Assembly: GCA_003988855.1 (NCBI GenBank)
Contig: QYAI01000118.1
Span: 1-64,000 of the forward strand
Length of the DNA: 64,000 bases
Reading direction: 5' to 3'
Origin: Arachnopeziza araneosa
Lineage: Eukaryota > Ascomycota > Leotiomycetes > Helotiales > Arachnopezizaceae
Each line of letters opens with the position of its first letter. Position 1 is the first letter of the stretch. Under the pieces are notes generated by a model, which saw only the letters and a list, made by a program, of their open reading frames with translations, was not told the origin of the DNA and did not search any database. Shown here one piece after another: positions 23,324 through 34,899 of the stretch. Position numbers and translations under genes: made by a program.

Positions 23324-25351
23324 ATGGCTGCCCCTGGCTTTTCTCTCCCTGAACTCTTGCGAGCACTACGCAAAGTCAAAGAGGTCTGGGATTCTTTCTA
23401 CGGAGAATTTAGCAATGCGCCGTACAGGATTCGGGAGCTCAACGATGCATTCGACTTCATGCAATCCGCCTTCCTCACGTGCCATGAGCTCTGTCAATTG
23501 CAGGGGTTTGAACTGCCACGCAGCCTTGTCCGCCCTCTAGTCGGCAAGCTTCAAGAATGTCGGGCCTTTATCCACAAGTATCGCAGTCTGGTTAGTGAAT
23601 GCGAACTTGATGCCTCCTCAGGCGGGAGGGTGCTCCAGCTCGGTCGCCAGGTCGCAGACACCATCCGTTATACCTTCGATGGAGATGCTGCTAAACTTCA
23701 GAACGACCTTGCTTCAGAGACAATAAAGCTCAGTACCTTCGCTAACATGATTCAATTGTTGGTTGTTGAAAAACCTCGTCATCTCAGGTCCTGAACTGAC
23801 TAGATATATAAAGGGGACTGTTGGTATCTGTGATCCGTCCCAATAATAATGGGAGCGCCTTAACTCCCACTGCTCCTCCACCTGAAAACTCCCATGTTCC
23901 GACCCCACCAAACAGCTTAACTGCGTCTGATGCAATGGAATTTCTCGAGTTATACCCTGAATTGCGTAATTCGGTCGCTATTGCACCTGTCCAGGATTCG
24001 CGTCGTCGTTCTGGCTGGTCTTTTCGATTTGGCTCGCATCGCCGGCCACGTCTGGAAAACCAACCTGCTACCCCGTCATTTTCTCCAGTACCTATCTTAT
24101 CAAATGCCACCTTGGTGAACAATATCCTGACTGTGCCCAACAACTCTTTCTATTGTTCCGTGAACGTGTATGTACTCGTCTTTTATGTTACAATCTACGT
24201 CCGCGATCTGATTGTTGCCTAGTATTATCGAAGGACAGTCGACTCCAGTACAAAGCTACCTGATTCGGCAATCTGACAACGGTCCAGTCGTTGAATGGCA
24301 CGGGACTAATGCCGCCATCTCAATCTCTCATTATTGTATGAACTACGTAAAACACTGCAGGTCTTATTTTCTGATAACATGAATTAGTGGGGCCTGAAAC
24401 CATCCCTCTTACCACACATAGCGTCCAAAGGAAACCTCATCACCAAGTACACTTTCATTTCCCACACAGAATTCTATTTCGCAATGGTAACAGGCTATGC
24501 GTTGATCACAGAGTCGATATAAAATACCAATTTGTGGCCGAAGAGCCCATGAAGAGAAGATCAGAATTCGAAACCTTCCAAGGGCGGCTTTGTGGACGAG
24601 AATTAATCGGTGGCCGCTTCGAATTTGATGTCATTCGTTCTCGAAGGTCAATAGAAGCGAGGAATCAACATCTCAAGATTTGGAAGTCGAATACGAGCTT
24701 CCGAACTACGTTCTAAGTTTCTACGTTGGCAAGAGACGTGGAAACAACGTCCATTTGCACCAGGAATACCCTGTACGCTGGTTCGAGAAAACGTGCTACG
24801 AGATGAGCCCCAGAAAGATGCAATACACTATTCAACTCAGATTTGTGAATTTGCTCGGAGTGTCGGAGAACACAAACACACCTCGGAGATCAATTTCGTG
24901 GTCTAGTCCGAGCTTTTCTTTTTCAATGTCGAGCTCCAGAGGTAACTATTCCTGCCCCGAAACAGATTTTCGATCATCCTAATCGGACTAGGGAGTTCCA
25001 TGACATCAACGGGTACTTTCACTAGCCCGCCTGATTACGGATTTGAAGGATTAGAAACGCTTACTACCATACCGCCTAGCGTAGATCACGCTGAGCGATA
25101 TGCTTCGCAGGACATTATTCATGAAGTTGAATTCCTTCTTATAAAGTTTACTTCAGATACAGGTAGGCCCACCGCTGCTGATGCCGTTGCTTCGCCGCTA
25201 ACTCTATGTATGAAAAGATATGGATAATTTTAAAGTCACTTTTCATGAAGCGCACACTGCCATAGAATCACTTCATGATTTAGATGTACTACCTTTGGCG
25301 AACTCTGCTCCAGAGAATGGAATGAGTTCCAATAATGCAACAGATACCTAG
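23324..25351 (+). CDS. fungal protein with helical N-terminal domain, possibly frameshifted
   Basis: The start MAAPGFSLPELLRALRKVKE opens a helical domain of about 150 residues (WDSFYGEFSNAPYRIREL, ECRAFIHKYRSLVSECEL) resembling N-terminal bundle domains of fungal NLR-like and related proteins. Splice-joined segments follow: a Pro/Ser-rich linker, SGWSFRFGSHRRPR, then introns near 24168-24222, 24336-24388 and 24942-24991. The joined reading gives PVQSYLIRQSDNGPVVEWHG, HHQVHFHFPHRILFRNG, KYQFVAEEPMKRRSEF, YVLSFYVGKRRGNNVHLH and GGSSMTSTGTFTSPP, then a final exon to TAG at 25349-25351. The frame changes near 24685 without splice signals (a likely 1-nt indel), and the first intron near 23762-23813 is unresolved. 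Probably one gene, perhaps decaying. Function unknown; no ATPase motif is visible. Confidence 0.55.
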
Positions 25352-26506
25352 ACTATTTCTTCGAAGGATTCAGTAGCTGGACTTCTGTAATATCCAGAGA
25401 TCCGCGTTGACGAAAGGATAAGGAGATCTATTCCCATGGATTATCAAACAATACGTGGTTACCTTCTGTTCTCCAACCTAAAGAGAAGACAACCGCTCAG
25501 AAAAGTTCGATAAAACTCCTCATCGTGGCTTAGCAAGCTACTCCGAGTTCGCCATGTCAAATGCTAGCTAAGATGAGGGGCCATGATATCTGGACGAGTT
25601 GGATGCAAGCACAAAGCACCTTTACCAAAACCGGAGTCGCCAATGTGAAGCCCGTTGGCATTTTAGTCAACCAGGGTTCCGGCTTGTAGCTTCGGTAAAG
25701 TAAGCAAAACGATTAGTTGTTACGCCTAGCGAACATGGTCCACCCAAGCTCTCACGGTGGTTGTAGCGCCGGCTAGACCAAGAACAGCTCAAGGGTGTGT
25801 TAGCGCAAGGACGTGACATGCGCTCCTCATCTAGGGCACAATTCGACGGCAGGAAACTAAAGATGCGGCGTTCTATAGAACAATGGCCGTGGATCGTAAT
25901 ACTTTTGAAACCTCTGCCCGCGAATAATTTACGAAACAGGGGGGTGCGAAGCGACCTCCTGGCGCTCAGACCTGGCCAGTTCGTAGGCAGGACAGGAATG
26001 GCTCTAACTACTATCGGTACGAATCAGGCTAGCTCATGACTGGACTTGTCTTTGAAAGCCTACTAAGAATCCGTATCTGTAAGGTTTCAGAGCGTATTAA
26101 GCATGTCCTTTTCAGGATAAGAATATGGTGTTGTACTTGATAAACGTGAGATAGTCAAATTAAGTAGATCTGAAAGGTAGAGAGCTGAAGGCAAAGCGTA
26201 GGTTTTACATGTATGAAAATGGAGTAAGAGCTAAGAGTAAACATGTAATCCATTCTTTTATGCGTGCAGAGTGGATTTTCCGTACCGACATCTGGATCTG
26301 TGATGCAAATAAAGGCCAGAGGAATTAACAAGCTTAAAGGTATAGGAAAATCACACTAGTCTCGCTCTGTTGAGATAGACAAGAGCGCTTGTAAAAATAT
26401 ATGGTACTAGAATTATGCAACTAGGGCTTGGTGGCCTGAGCTGAGAAGTGTGTAACTTCATACCAGACCTTGGGAATAATCTTCTCCATCACCCCAAATT
26501 AACTCA
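25352..26506. other. intergenic, no gene seen
   Basis: Short frames only; no motif or splice-supported continuity. Confidence 0.5.
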
Positions 26507-27253
26507 CTACGCAAAAGCAGCCAGATCATACACGCCTCCCTTCTCCAACGCCGCCTTATAAGCCGGCCGCTCGATCATTGCCTGATACCACTTCCCCACC
26601 TTGGGGTACTTCCTAGCATCAAAATACTTCCTCTGCACCGCCATGTCCATCCCGAAGCTCATATTAAATTCCGCGAGTCCGATCCTGCTCCCGGAAAACC
26701 AGGGCTGCTCGTCCGTGAGCGCGTTCTCCATGAGCTGAAAGGTGTCCCGCAGGTCCGAGAGGAAGTGGTTCACCACGGGCTTGACGAGCAGCAGGATGAG
26801 ATGGCGCAGGCCGAAGGGGAGCAATGTGGGGAGGAATTCGAAGATCACGCAGAAGTCGACTTTTTGGATCAGGGTGCATTTTGCAAGTTCGGAGAAGAAG
26901 TTGCATCGCTGCTGTTCGGATGGGGATGAGGGTACCCATTCGCCGGTCGTGTAGTTGTCCGAGATGAACTGCAGGATGAGCCGGCTCTCGGTTAAGATGT
27001 TGGGGAGGACCTGGTATATCTGTGTTGGTTCATCGTCGACAGGCTCTAGCGTCACGATGGGTGACTTGCCGAGCGGAAATATGGTCTTCAGCTCGGGGTA
27101 GGTGGCTTTGGCTCGCCGTGAGTAGTTCTTGACGTGGTATTTGATCCCGTACGTGCTGGCGGCTTCTTCCAATGCCCAGACGACCACCATGGCCTGGGAG
27201 GAGGAGAGGTTGTATACCGTAGGGATGGTCTTCTGCGTGACGGATTGAGCCAT
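26507..27253 (-). CDS. glutathione S-transferase
   Basis: A single intact exon of 248 residues from the ATG at 27253. The N-terminal thioredoxin-like half includes NLSSSQAMVVVWALEE, with candidate catalytic Ser residues near 16-19. FPLGKSPIVTLEP carries the cis-Pro glutathione-binding turn, and TESRLILQFISDNY matches the ES-R motif that binds the gamma-glutamyl group. The all-helical C-terminal half (about 110-248) has the usual PWFSGSRIGLAEFNMSFG core motif. No signal peptide, so it is probably cytosolic. It would conjugate glutathione to electrophiles or reduce peroxides; neither substrate nor pathway is evident from the neighbours. Length and architecture are typical for fungal GSTs. Confidence 0.93.
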   Translation of the reverse strand: MAQSVTQKTIPTVYNLSSSQAMVVVWALEEAASTYGIKYHVKNYSRRAKATYPELKTIFPLGKSPIVTLEPVDDEPTQIYQVLPNILTESRLILQFISDNYTTGEWVPSSPSEQQRCNFFSELAKCTLIQKVDFCVIFEFLPTLLPFGLRHLILLLVKPVVNHFLSDLRDTFQLMENALTDEQPWFSGSRIGLAEFNMSFGMDMAVQRKYFDARKYPKVGKWYQAMIERPAYKAALEKGGVYDLAAFA

Positions 27254-27660
27254 CCTCGACTATGCGATGCCTAGGATCGAATCGGTTCTGAGGTAGGATT
27301 ACTTGCAAAACCGAGAAAGCATAAGTCTAAATACCAAGAATGCGAGCGCGGTGGCAGGGAAAGCGTGATGTGACAGAACCAGTTTCAAAGTTGTGCAGCA
27401 CATCTTTAAGAGGAATTCTGCAGCGATGGGGGGTAAACTTCAGGTAGCACAGACACTAGCTCAAGATGACTGCATACGGAGCGGCGAGTCGGAAAGATGA
27501 TTACACGGGACTCTGGTCTTTACGTCAATCATCACCATGACCGATTACTGGGTAACGAGAACGAGTCTGAAGGATAATTTCGCGTGACCTCCAGCGACCT
27601 CCAATGACCCAAACGAAACCTAATCCTGCCAGCGGGTAGACACAGGGAAGGAGGGAGCAG
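27254..27660. other. intergenic
   Basis: GST promoter side. No gene seen. Confidence 0.5.
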
Positions 27661-28563
27661 CTAGGGAAGTGTGTTTATAAGGGAATCCTCGTGCAATCCT
27701 CTCTTGAAAAATCTCGGTGCAGGGACGTCATTTGTGTCAGCGTCTGCTTCCAGCAACTTTTGTATTAGCACTTTATCTTTGCAATAGGAGATTGCTGCCT
27801 GCAATGCAGTAAGTCCTTCTGAATCTCCTGCCGGGCTATTCAAATTTGCACCCTGATCAATTAGAAATTGGATGAGCTCGAGGTTTTACAGAGCTGTCCG
27901 TCCACACGCTGACACTGGATAATTCAAATCGGCACCTGCAGTGAGGAGACGGCGTACAACCTGAATATTTCCTTGAGCCGCTGCCATCTGCAAAGCATTC
28001 AGATTCAAGCCGTTCGTTCTGTTATCAAAATTCTCGTTCCCTATTTCCACGTTGTTGCAATTTGCGCCTGCACCAAGCAGAATCTCAATAATTTCAAGGT
28101 TGTTAAGCCTAACCGCTTCAACCAAAGGAACCTTCTCACAAGACTGCTGCGAGTGAATGAAAATTTCATAGTTAGGATCGGCTCCTACTTCCAGTAGCAT
28201 TTGAACCAGATTGCAGTCTTGCATTTCAACCGCTTGATAAGGCGCCTTACTGCTTCCATACGTGCCCATACTTGCCACCGTTGCCAAAAGTATCAAAACA
28301 AGCTCTGAGTTTTGTTCCTCCTTGGCGAATACAAGAGCTTTGCCTAGTGTTGGGTCTGCATTGGCCGAAAGAAGGAGTTGCGTCATTGCTATATCATTCA
28401 GCTCTACCGCTGCTTCGAGCGGCGTTTCCTCCCATCTCGTATAATTAACATCTGTGCCATGCTTCAACACTTCGAGTAATGAGGCAGACAATGGCATGGC
28501 TTGATATACTTTCGATGTTTGGCTACTTGGTCTTGTTCTGAGAAGGGCATGAATTTTTTTCAC
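27661..28563 (-). pseudogene. ankyrin-repeat protein fragment
   Basis: One frame runs from about 28563 (first ATG 28497) to the stop at 27661, interrupted by TAA at 27888-27886. It encodes about six ankyrin-like units: HGTDVNYTRWEETPLEAAVE, IAMTQLLLSANADP, NLVQMLLEVGADPNY, VPLVEAVRLNNLEIIEILLG, NIQVVRRLLTAGADLNYP and, after the stop, NLELIQFLIDQGANLNSPAG. At the stop the repeat reads GRTAL-stop-NLELIQFL. A Gln is usual there and about six residues of the repeat are missing, so a small deletion accompanies the nonsense codon. No other domain is attached. Ankyrin stretches mediate protein contacts; this is probably the tail of a larger decayed gene. Confidence 0.75.
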
Positions 28564-28594
28564 TGGATGTTTGAGCTACTTGGTCTTGCCTGAG
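28514..28594. repeat. short direct duplication, 52-bp period
   Basis: gatgtttggctacttggtc at 28514 recurs as gatgtttgagctacttggtc at 28566, each followed by a similar ttg.ctgag tail. It lies at the 5' end of the ankyrin fragment and may mark a small duplication that disturbed its start. Confidence 0.75.
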
Positions 28595-28995
28595 ATGCTA
28601 CGACGCGCTTACAATCTTATCTTTGGATGTAGTCTTTAGATTGTTGGAGTGAAATTTATAATCCCTCAATACAGACGAAGACGTAGTACCCTTCCTGGCA
28701 CATATGTAGCGAGGTTTACTCTTTGAACCAATAGCACGGCTAGAAAAGATAAAAGAATGTGTTTGATTGGTTAAAAAATGCTAGAAAAGTGGATTTTCGC
28801 TACGAGTACCATGCGCCAGGGAAAGGACCGTACATAGAAACCAAAAACTAAAAGCCAAAATGCAACCCAAGTCTATAATTCCCAAATTAATTAAACTCCG
28901 TACTCAATGCAGCAACTCAAACTCTTAAAACTCATTTTCCAGCACCATTGCTAGATTGTTATAGCCTCAGGCACCCACTACACTAGCTACACTAG
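28564..28995. other. intergenic, AT-rich
   Basis: No gene supported beyond the short duplication at its left edge. Confidence 0.5.
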
Positions 28996-29712
28996 CTAGT
29001 GGTAGTATTTAAGAACCACGAGCTCACCCCTCGCTTTCTCCCTTAGAGTTATCACCACCACCAATAGAGCCCATACCAGATTCTCGTCCAGAGACTGATT
29101 GAGTGATATTATATAGATACTGGTCACCTTAGTGTTGGTAACCTGCACACTCTCCACACCATTGGCACTCTGCGGGAGGATCGACATCTTGGAATCAATG
29201 CCCCAGGTGAACAACTCGCAGTTATTGACCCCGTTCACCGTGCCTGGGTGGAACGTAGTCGCGGAGCAGATCTGGCCGGGCGTAGTGTTGGTGAAGGTAT
29301 CGCACGCGCTAAACACAATATCAGCAAAGACCTTGTGCGATGGAGGAAATGCAAATGCTTACACGGCACAAGCGAGGGTGTTGTTGACGCGCTTGTCGAT
29401 CACCAGGCCGCCGTCGGTGGCGAACTGCGTGTTGCAGTCCAGGCCGTAGAGATAGTGCTTGGATGGGATGGCGAGGAAGACGCCGCCGGGTTGCGGGCAG
29501 GTCGTGTCGGAGGGAATGACTGGGGTGGGTGCGGGTGTTGCGGTTGTGGTATGGGTTATGGTTTGGGTGCGAGTGACGGCTGGGAGATGTTAGGGGAGTG
29601 AGGGTGGAGTGGAGTGGAGGTGGAACGGACTGTGATCGCGAGCCTCAATGGGGCCGGCAGAAGCAAAGGCTGCAAGAGCAAGGACTGGGAAAAGGAGGGA
29701 TTGAGCGAGCAT
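28996..29712 (-). CDS. small secreted Thr-rich protein
   Basis: Exons 29712-29631, 29579-29363 and 29308 onward. The first intron uses GTCCGT..ctaacatctcccag (51 nt), the second GTAAGC..gtttag (54 nt). The signal peptide is MLAQSLLFPVLALAAFASAG. The first splice joins EARDH to TVTRTQTITHTTTATPAP, a Thr-rich linker likely to be O-glycosylated. A globular part follows with four spaced cysteines (TTCPQPGGVF, YGLDCNTQF, NTLACAVACDTF, GQICSATTF, NNCELFTWG). The end is unsure: an intron may start near GTGACC (about 29130), giving an earlier stop than 28996. Probably extracellular or wall-associated; function unknown. Confidence 0.7.
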
Positions 29713-30642
29713 GTTTGTTGATTTTGAGGTCCGTTGAAGCTGTTTTGATGTGAAGGAAGAATGAAAATTCCGAGAGTATGCTGAAGAGACGGAGGAAGGA
29801 AATGTAGTAAGGAAATATAGGAAAGCAATGTAGGAAAAAAGTACTGTAGAATGCTGAAGCTGTTGTTGATGGAAATCCCAAGTATTATATACTTTTGAAA
29901 GACCTCCTATCCTTCTCCATGCTGAAGTCAACGGAGACACCGCCTCCCTACCTGCACGAGCACCAACTCTGACATCAGTCCAATCATTGATGGAGCCCCG
30001 ATGGAACCGTCTCACAACCTTCTCGAAGCCTTTCCATCTTGGCAAAGCCCAGCTCTCGCTCTCGCAGCCAGCATCCGCACGTGTGGCACCACCCAAAGCA
30101 TAAAAATAGCGCGCGCGCCGGATCCCACAACCTAAACCAGCATAGCAGGAACCCCAAAATCCCATCCCCACGAAGAAAACTTCTGCATGCCAAGTCTCTT
30201 TCCCCATCTTGGCGCCAACGACCGACTTTTGCACCACAATCTCAACCTATCCTGCCTAGAAAAAATAAAATACCAAACAGAACAAAGAACCGACTCTCAT
30301 GATGCTCCCAATCTCAAACCGTGTATCTGCGTTGCGTATCGCAGAAGCTACAAAAGATTGCAATACTTATCCCGTGACGTGCACGACAACGCTGCTGCAC
30401 CGCTGTTACTGGCTCAAATGTCATGATCGCTCCTGATCGTCGTTGTAATAAGGCTAGGAGTGATACGAACTGCACTTGCCGACGTAAATCCCATCAATTC
30501 ACATTGGTCAGACTGGTTGGGCCGGTCAAGCTTAAATCAAGGTTGAGGATAATTCAGTGGCAGAGAAGGAATTACTATCGAAGAATGGTGAAGCATACAT
30601 CTATGTACACGAGAAGATCTATTACATTACTCTGTGAAAAAT
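29713..30642. other. intergenic
   Basis: Between the secreted protein start and the glucanase 3' end. Long open frames on the minus strand upstream of 29712 look like 5' leader without motifs. Confidence 0.5.
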
Positions 30643-32534
30643 CTAGTAATACTCCGGTAGCCCTGAGAAACTGGGTATCGCATCCGAGCAACTCCAAGTC
30701 CTCTGGTACGCCACGGCAGGAAGAATGTTGGCCTGAAGACCGGCCTGGTAACTCCACAACGGCGCCGATTCCGTCTTCCAAGTCCAGTAGAACCAGCCCC
30801 AAGAATTTTCAAAAGCGGACATCTGAGCCGCGGCCCACGTGATGAGGAAGGATTTGTATTGGGACGAGTAGGTGGAGGGGTCGGCGTTGGCTTGGGTACA
30901 GCTACATTGGCTATCTTGGGTAGGACAGCTGGGTCCGCTGCCAGGAAAGGTGCCGTCCCAGCGTGCGCCCATACCGACGCCGTTGAGGTATGGTGTGCAA
31001 TCTGTGTCGGCTTGAGACCATTCCCCTACCATGGTGGGTCCAAAGCCGTTGGATTTGTCCATGCTTCCCTCGATGGAGTTTGCAAAACTGCCGCATGCAA
31101 AGGAGATGCGATCTGCGTGCTTCATTTCAAGGGTCGAGGTAGCAAAAATGGTGTATTCGTGGGCATCGATGACCAGAGAATTTCCATATCCTTGAAGCTG
31201 TCCAGACCAGGTCCCAAACCCTCTGAACGACTCACTGAAGACTTGTGTTGCAGTGATTCCATTACCGCGAACGATTGCGTAAGCCTGCTGCGTCCATTGG
31301 ACCAGTTCGGCAAGTGGGATGCTTGCTCCTGGCTCGTTGACGAGTCCGTAAAAGGCTACAATGTTCTTGTACCGGTCCTGAGCAAAGAATTTGGATAGTT
31401 GTTGATGGAGGTCAAGAGATCGCTGGGCATTTGTGGCTCCGTCTGGACCCATGATCCAATCGATCGACCCCGAACGTCCACTGTGATTCCAACCGTTCTG
31501 GCTGCCCGGTACGGCGTGTAGGTCAAGATTAACGCGTAGACCATGTTTCCGAGCCCATTCGATGGCACGGAGGAGGTATCGCCAAGAGACGTTGGGGACA
31601 TATGGATCACCTTGATATGTGGTGACAGCCCAATACGAGAACGGAATTCGAACATGGTCCAAGCCTGCGGCTGCGATGCTTTTGAAGTCATCTTCTGTAA
31701 AGAATGTGGCGTAGTGTTTTTCCAAGGTCTTGGTAGCTTCCTGTAGGCCCAGATGTGCACAAAGGGTATATTCATCTACTATACCCAGGCTTGAAGAGTA
31801 TTGAAATAGAGAAGGTGTGATGAATGGTTCAAGAGAGAACCATCCCCCGAGGTTGACGCCTCGCATTGGTTGTTGGCCGTAGGTCCATGTCTCGTTCAAA
31901 GCAGGAACCGTTGGGTTTGCTTGCGTAGAGTCGTCCCATGTAGAATTCAAGCCCACAACGGGGAGACCACCCACGGTTGCGTTTGTAAATGTGCAGTTGA
32001 AATCGGTCATATCCAACCATGATGTCGGATCCATCCATGTCCCCTGCAGCGTCGAAGGAATGCTGTCTGATGTTGAACATGCTGTGGGTGTCGCGCTGCT
32101 TGAGGAGGAGCTACTGCTGGACGAACTGGATCCGGTGCTGGATGTGGGGGAGCTCGAGAAGGTGGTGGGGAGAGAGTTGATGGCGGTAATCGATGTTGGC
32201 TGGTTTCCCGAGGAGGTCGAACTCGAGCCGTCCGACGCAGAGCCGGCTGAAGTTTTATTCTTCGATTCCGTCTTGATGACCTTCTTCCCTATCAGGACTC
32301 CTAGAACCACGGCTATAATAACAATCAATATCGTGACGGCGATGCCAATCAAGACCCCTGAAGCGTGTTAGCCAACGTTTGGTTCGCTTCTCTCGCGACG
32401 ATTGCCTTACAGGTTCGTTTTGTCTTCTTTGCGATTCCCGATTCGAATTCTAGATTTGCTGCAGCAGCCAATGCCTCCTTTGAGCCGCTCGCGACAAGGC
32501 GAGTGCTGCTGGCGTGCGGTCCCTCGTCTGCCAT
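30643..32534 (-). CDS. membrane-anchored exo-beta-1,3-glucanase (EXG-D type, GH5)
   Basis: Exons 32534-32411 and 32357-30643 flank a 53-nt intron and give 612 residues. Layout: a short cytosolic N-terminus rich in Lys/Arg, one transmembrane helix (about 44-65), a Ser/Thr-rich linker with a poly-Ser run (about 117-129), then a GH5 barrel from about 200. The catalytic acid/base is Glu383 in YGLVNEPG and the nucleophile Glu487 in MVGEWSQAD. RGVNLGGWFSLEPFITPSLF and LDLHAVPGSQNGWNHSG are family signatures. This type-II membrane layout matches the exgD group of cell-wall 1,3-beta-glucosidases, which trim wall glucan. The ATG at 32534 is the first real ATG in frame. Intact. Confidence 0.93.
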
Positions 32535-33478
32535 GAGTAATGACGGATCACGTGTCCCCAAGGATCATTCTGCGACTCCTGGGCGGATCGAGCAACGACA
32601 ACTTATATACTCTGGTTCTTGAGTTCCAAGTCGCGTCATCGCAATCGTCGGGAACCTAGCAGTCTTTAAGGCGTGAGCTACGCCGCAGAGTGACTCCTAT
32701 CCTTCGCGCAGCCAATCTCCACATGACTGAATACGAATTAGACATCGGTTGCTGATGCCCCGCCGGCCGCTTCTTGGCGCATCAATGTAACCCAATGTCG
32801 TGAATGGCGGTGCCATGATCGAGTCGACTCCAAGATAGGCCGGGCTCTGAACCGTGCTCCTAGTTCATGGAAAATAAAGATTGCTGATCTGAACGGGCAT
32901 CCTGCATCTGATTCGTGATCATTTCTTCAGGTACGATACCTATGATTCCGAGGTGCCATCGTCTGATTCTCCGTTGCGGGCCCTCGCATTTATTGAGTGG
33001 CGACATGACTACAAGTTCAGTCAGCATGGAATATATCGAGCCGACGGAGTCTGAATGGAAGTACCTGCGAGAATGGTCACATGACTTTTGCAGACAACAA
33101 CCTCTCGAAGATCATGGATATGGAAAGCTAAGACGGACACTCGGTAGAGCTCTCTAGCTTGAAGCGCTATTTCAGGGAGTGAGACAAAGTTGTCTCCATA
33201 AAGTCATGTGCTGCATCATGCTCTTGTGGCGGAGTAAGGCTGAGCTTCAAACCTCATTTTATATGTTCAACTTCGCAAGCGGTGAAAGTTCTTTCTGTAA
33301 AGTTGAAGGGTAATCCAACGAGACATGGCCCTGCGCGCTTCTCAGTACTCCGTACGGCGCAACAGATTTCCTCGGTTTGTACGGCAAGAAGCTTCCCGCC
33401 CCAAAGTCAGAAGCGTGTGCGCCATCTGCGGGTAAGGCTTCACAACCTATGAGATGGCGAGAGAATGTCTGATGAGAC
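32535..33478. other. intergenic
   Basis: Upstream of the glucanase and of the zinc-cluster ORF. No gene supported. Confidence 0.5.
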
Positions 33479-34870
33479 ATGATCAGTCAAGTAGCACAAG
33501 ATGAAGAGCAACTCTACTGTCTTAGGTGTCAAAGATCTGAACCACAATTCGGTAGAGAGCTCGCAAGCGCACTGCCGCAAAGCATCTTCTTTCCACCATC
33601 AGAAGCTGTTTTCAAAGGTGGTATTGAACAGTCTTCAGACTTCGATACATCCAATTTAGAGTACAGTACATTCAATTCAGAATTCCGTCAATCTAATTCA
33701 GACATCGATGTATTCCTAACAGATTTCGATATCTTCAACTCGGATTTCGATGGAAAGAGATACGGAAAAGCTCATCCACTTGACCCACTGAAGCTGTACC
33801 GCCGTCTTTCAAAACCAAGATACCGCGGAGAAAGGCGTCTTTCACGCCTTTCGAAACACCCTTGGAGATTAGCAGGAAACCAAAGGCCCGGATTGGTTAC
33901 AAGCATTTTCATTCAATTTCGATCAACTGTTTTCGCTTTTCGCTCTTGGCAAGCCTTGTCTTTTGGAGCGACAATCGGTGATGATCAGGTGAAACTTAGT
34001 ATCGTTGTTCAGCCTGGTATATATTTTGCATCGGATCTCTCTTTGAGAAAACAAGTTTCAGTTCATATATACAACTTTCTACACAACCAGGAACATCAAC
34101 AGCTAGGCCCCTCGGCTCGAAACGGTGACCAGTATGATTTTATTTCGTTTGGAAACTCCACAGTGCATTTGTCCAGAGCAAACTGCCAGTTACCCCACGG
34201 TAGCCTCCAAGATGATTCACGCAAGTTCCTGGTGCTGTGGTCTAAGAAAAACCAAGCATACACCCACATACCGCCCAAGTATCATCGTGGCTTGCCAGGC
34301 ATCGGTTTCACTTTGGATGAGTACGACGGCCGTTGGGGACGAATAGTATTTCCTTCCATATTCTGGCAGCCCAGGAAGTCCACACCCTATTGGAAGACTG
34401 GATGCACTACCTGCAGGTATGTACATATCTTGACTTGAGGTATTGTTGACTAATATTCGAAGAATGCGCCGCGTAAGATGCGATGAATTGCGACCTGCCT
34501 GTATGAGGTGTAGAAAAAGCGGAAGGTTTTGCAAGGGTTATTCTGAAACAGCAGCCATCGCAACGGTGGATGATCGGCTGGCTTCGTTCAATCTCAAAAT
34601 TACAAAAGGCAACAAGATCAATCCAACAATAAAATTGACAGAGAGAGTACACCAGGCATCATTAGGAAAGACAGACCCAATAACTGATTCTACCATGATA
34701 ACTCCAGCGGAACAACTACTCTTAGCGGAACAATTACTCTTGGCTTTCAAAAAACACCCTGAAGAGCAAATATCGGCTACGCAACTACGTTTGCAATGGA
34801 CTTGCGTAAGCTCCGCCTTCGTGGAAACAAACAGACACATTCCATTAGCTAACCTTATTAGGTATGTGGT
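33479..34870 (+). CDS. unknown N-terminal domain fused to a Zn2Cys6 cluster
   Basis: An unbroken ATG-started exon (33479-34416) encodes about 312 residues I cannot assign. It begins LYCLRCQRSEPQFG, has an Asp/Phe/Ser stretch (SDIDVFLTDFDIFNSDFD) and then a probable folded part (GATIGDDQVKLSIVVQPG, SVHIYNFLHNQEHQ, GIGFTLDEYDGRWGRIVF). It ends YWKTGCTTC. A 46-nt intron (34417-34462, GTATGT..CGAAG) joins this to RMRRVRCDELRPACMRCRKS and GRFCKGY, which completes a fungal binuclear zinc cluster that binds DNA. Clusters usually lie near the N-terminus, so 300 residues upstream are unusual. After the cluster about 130 residues lack a recognisable activation domain. The 3' end is unclear and may run into the next entry. 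Confidence 0.5.
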
Positions 34871-34899
34871 CACACATCATCTGATAACTTTGTTGAGTA

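Noticed and set aside
27886..27925. 37-nt GTAAAA..CTAATTGATCAG stretch as an intron removing the ankyrin TAA
   Set aside because: Splicing it puts a TGA in frame immediately and deletes clear ankyrin residues.
29590..29592. In-frame TAA in the secreted Thr-rich protein read as another nonsense mutation
   Set aside because: The TAA lies inside a 51-nt intron (GTCCGT to ctaacatctcccag). Splicing it out gives TVTRTQTITHTTTATP in a consistent phase, so the gene is intact there.
30859..31398. 179-residue plus-strand frame inside the glucanase
   Set aside because: Antisense shadow of a certain GH5 gene; no motif of its own.
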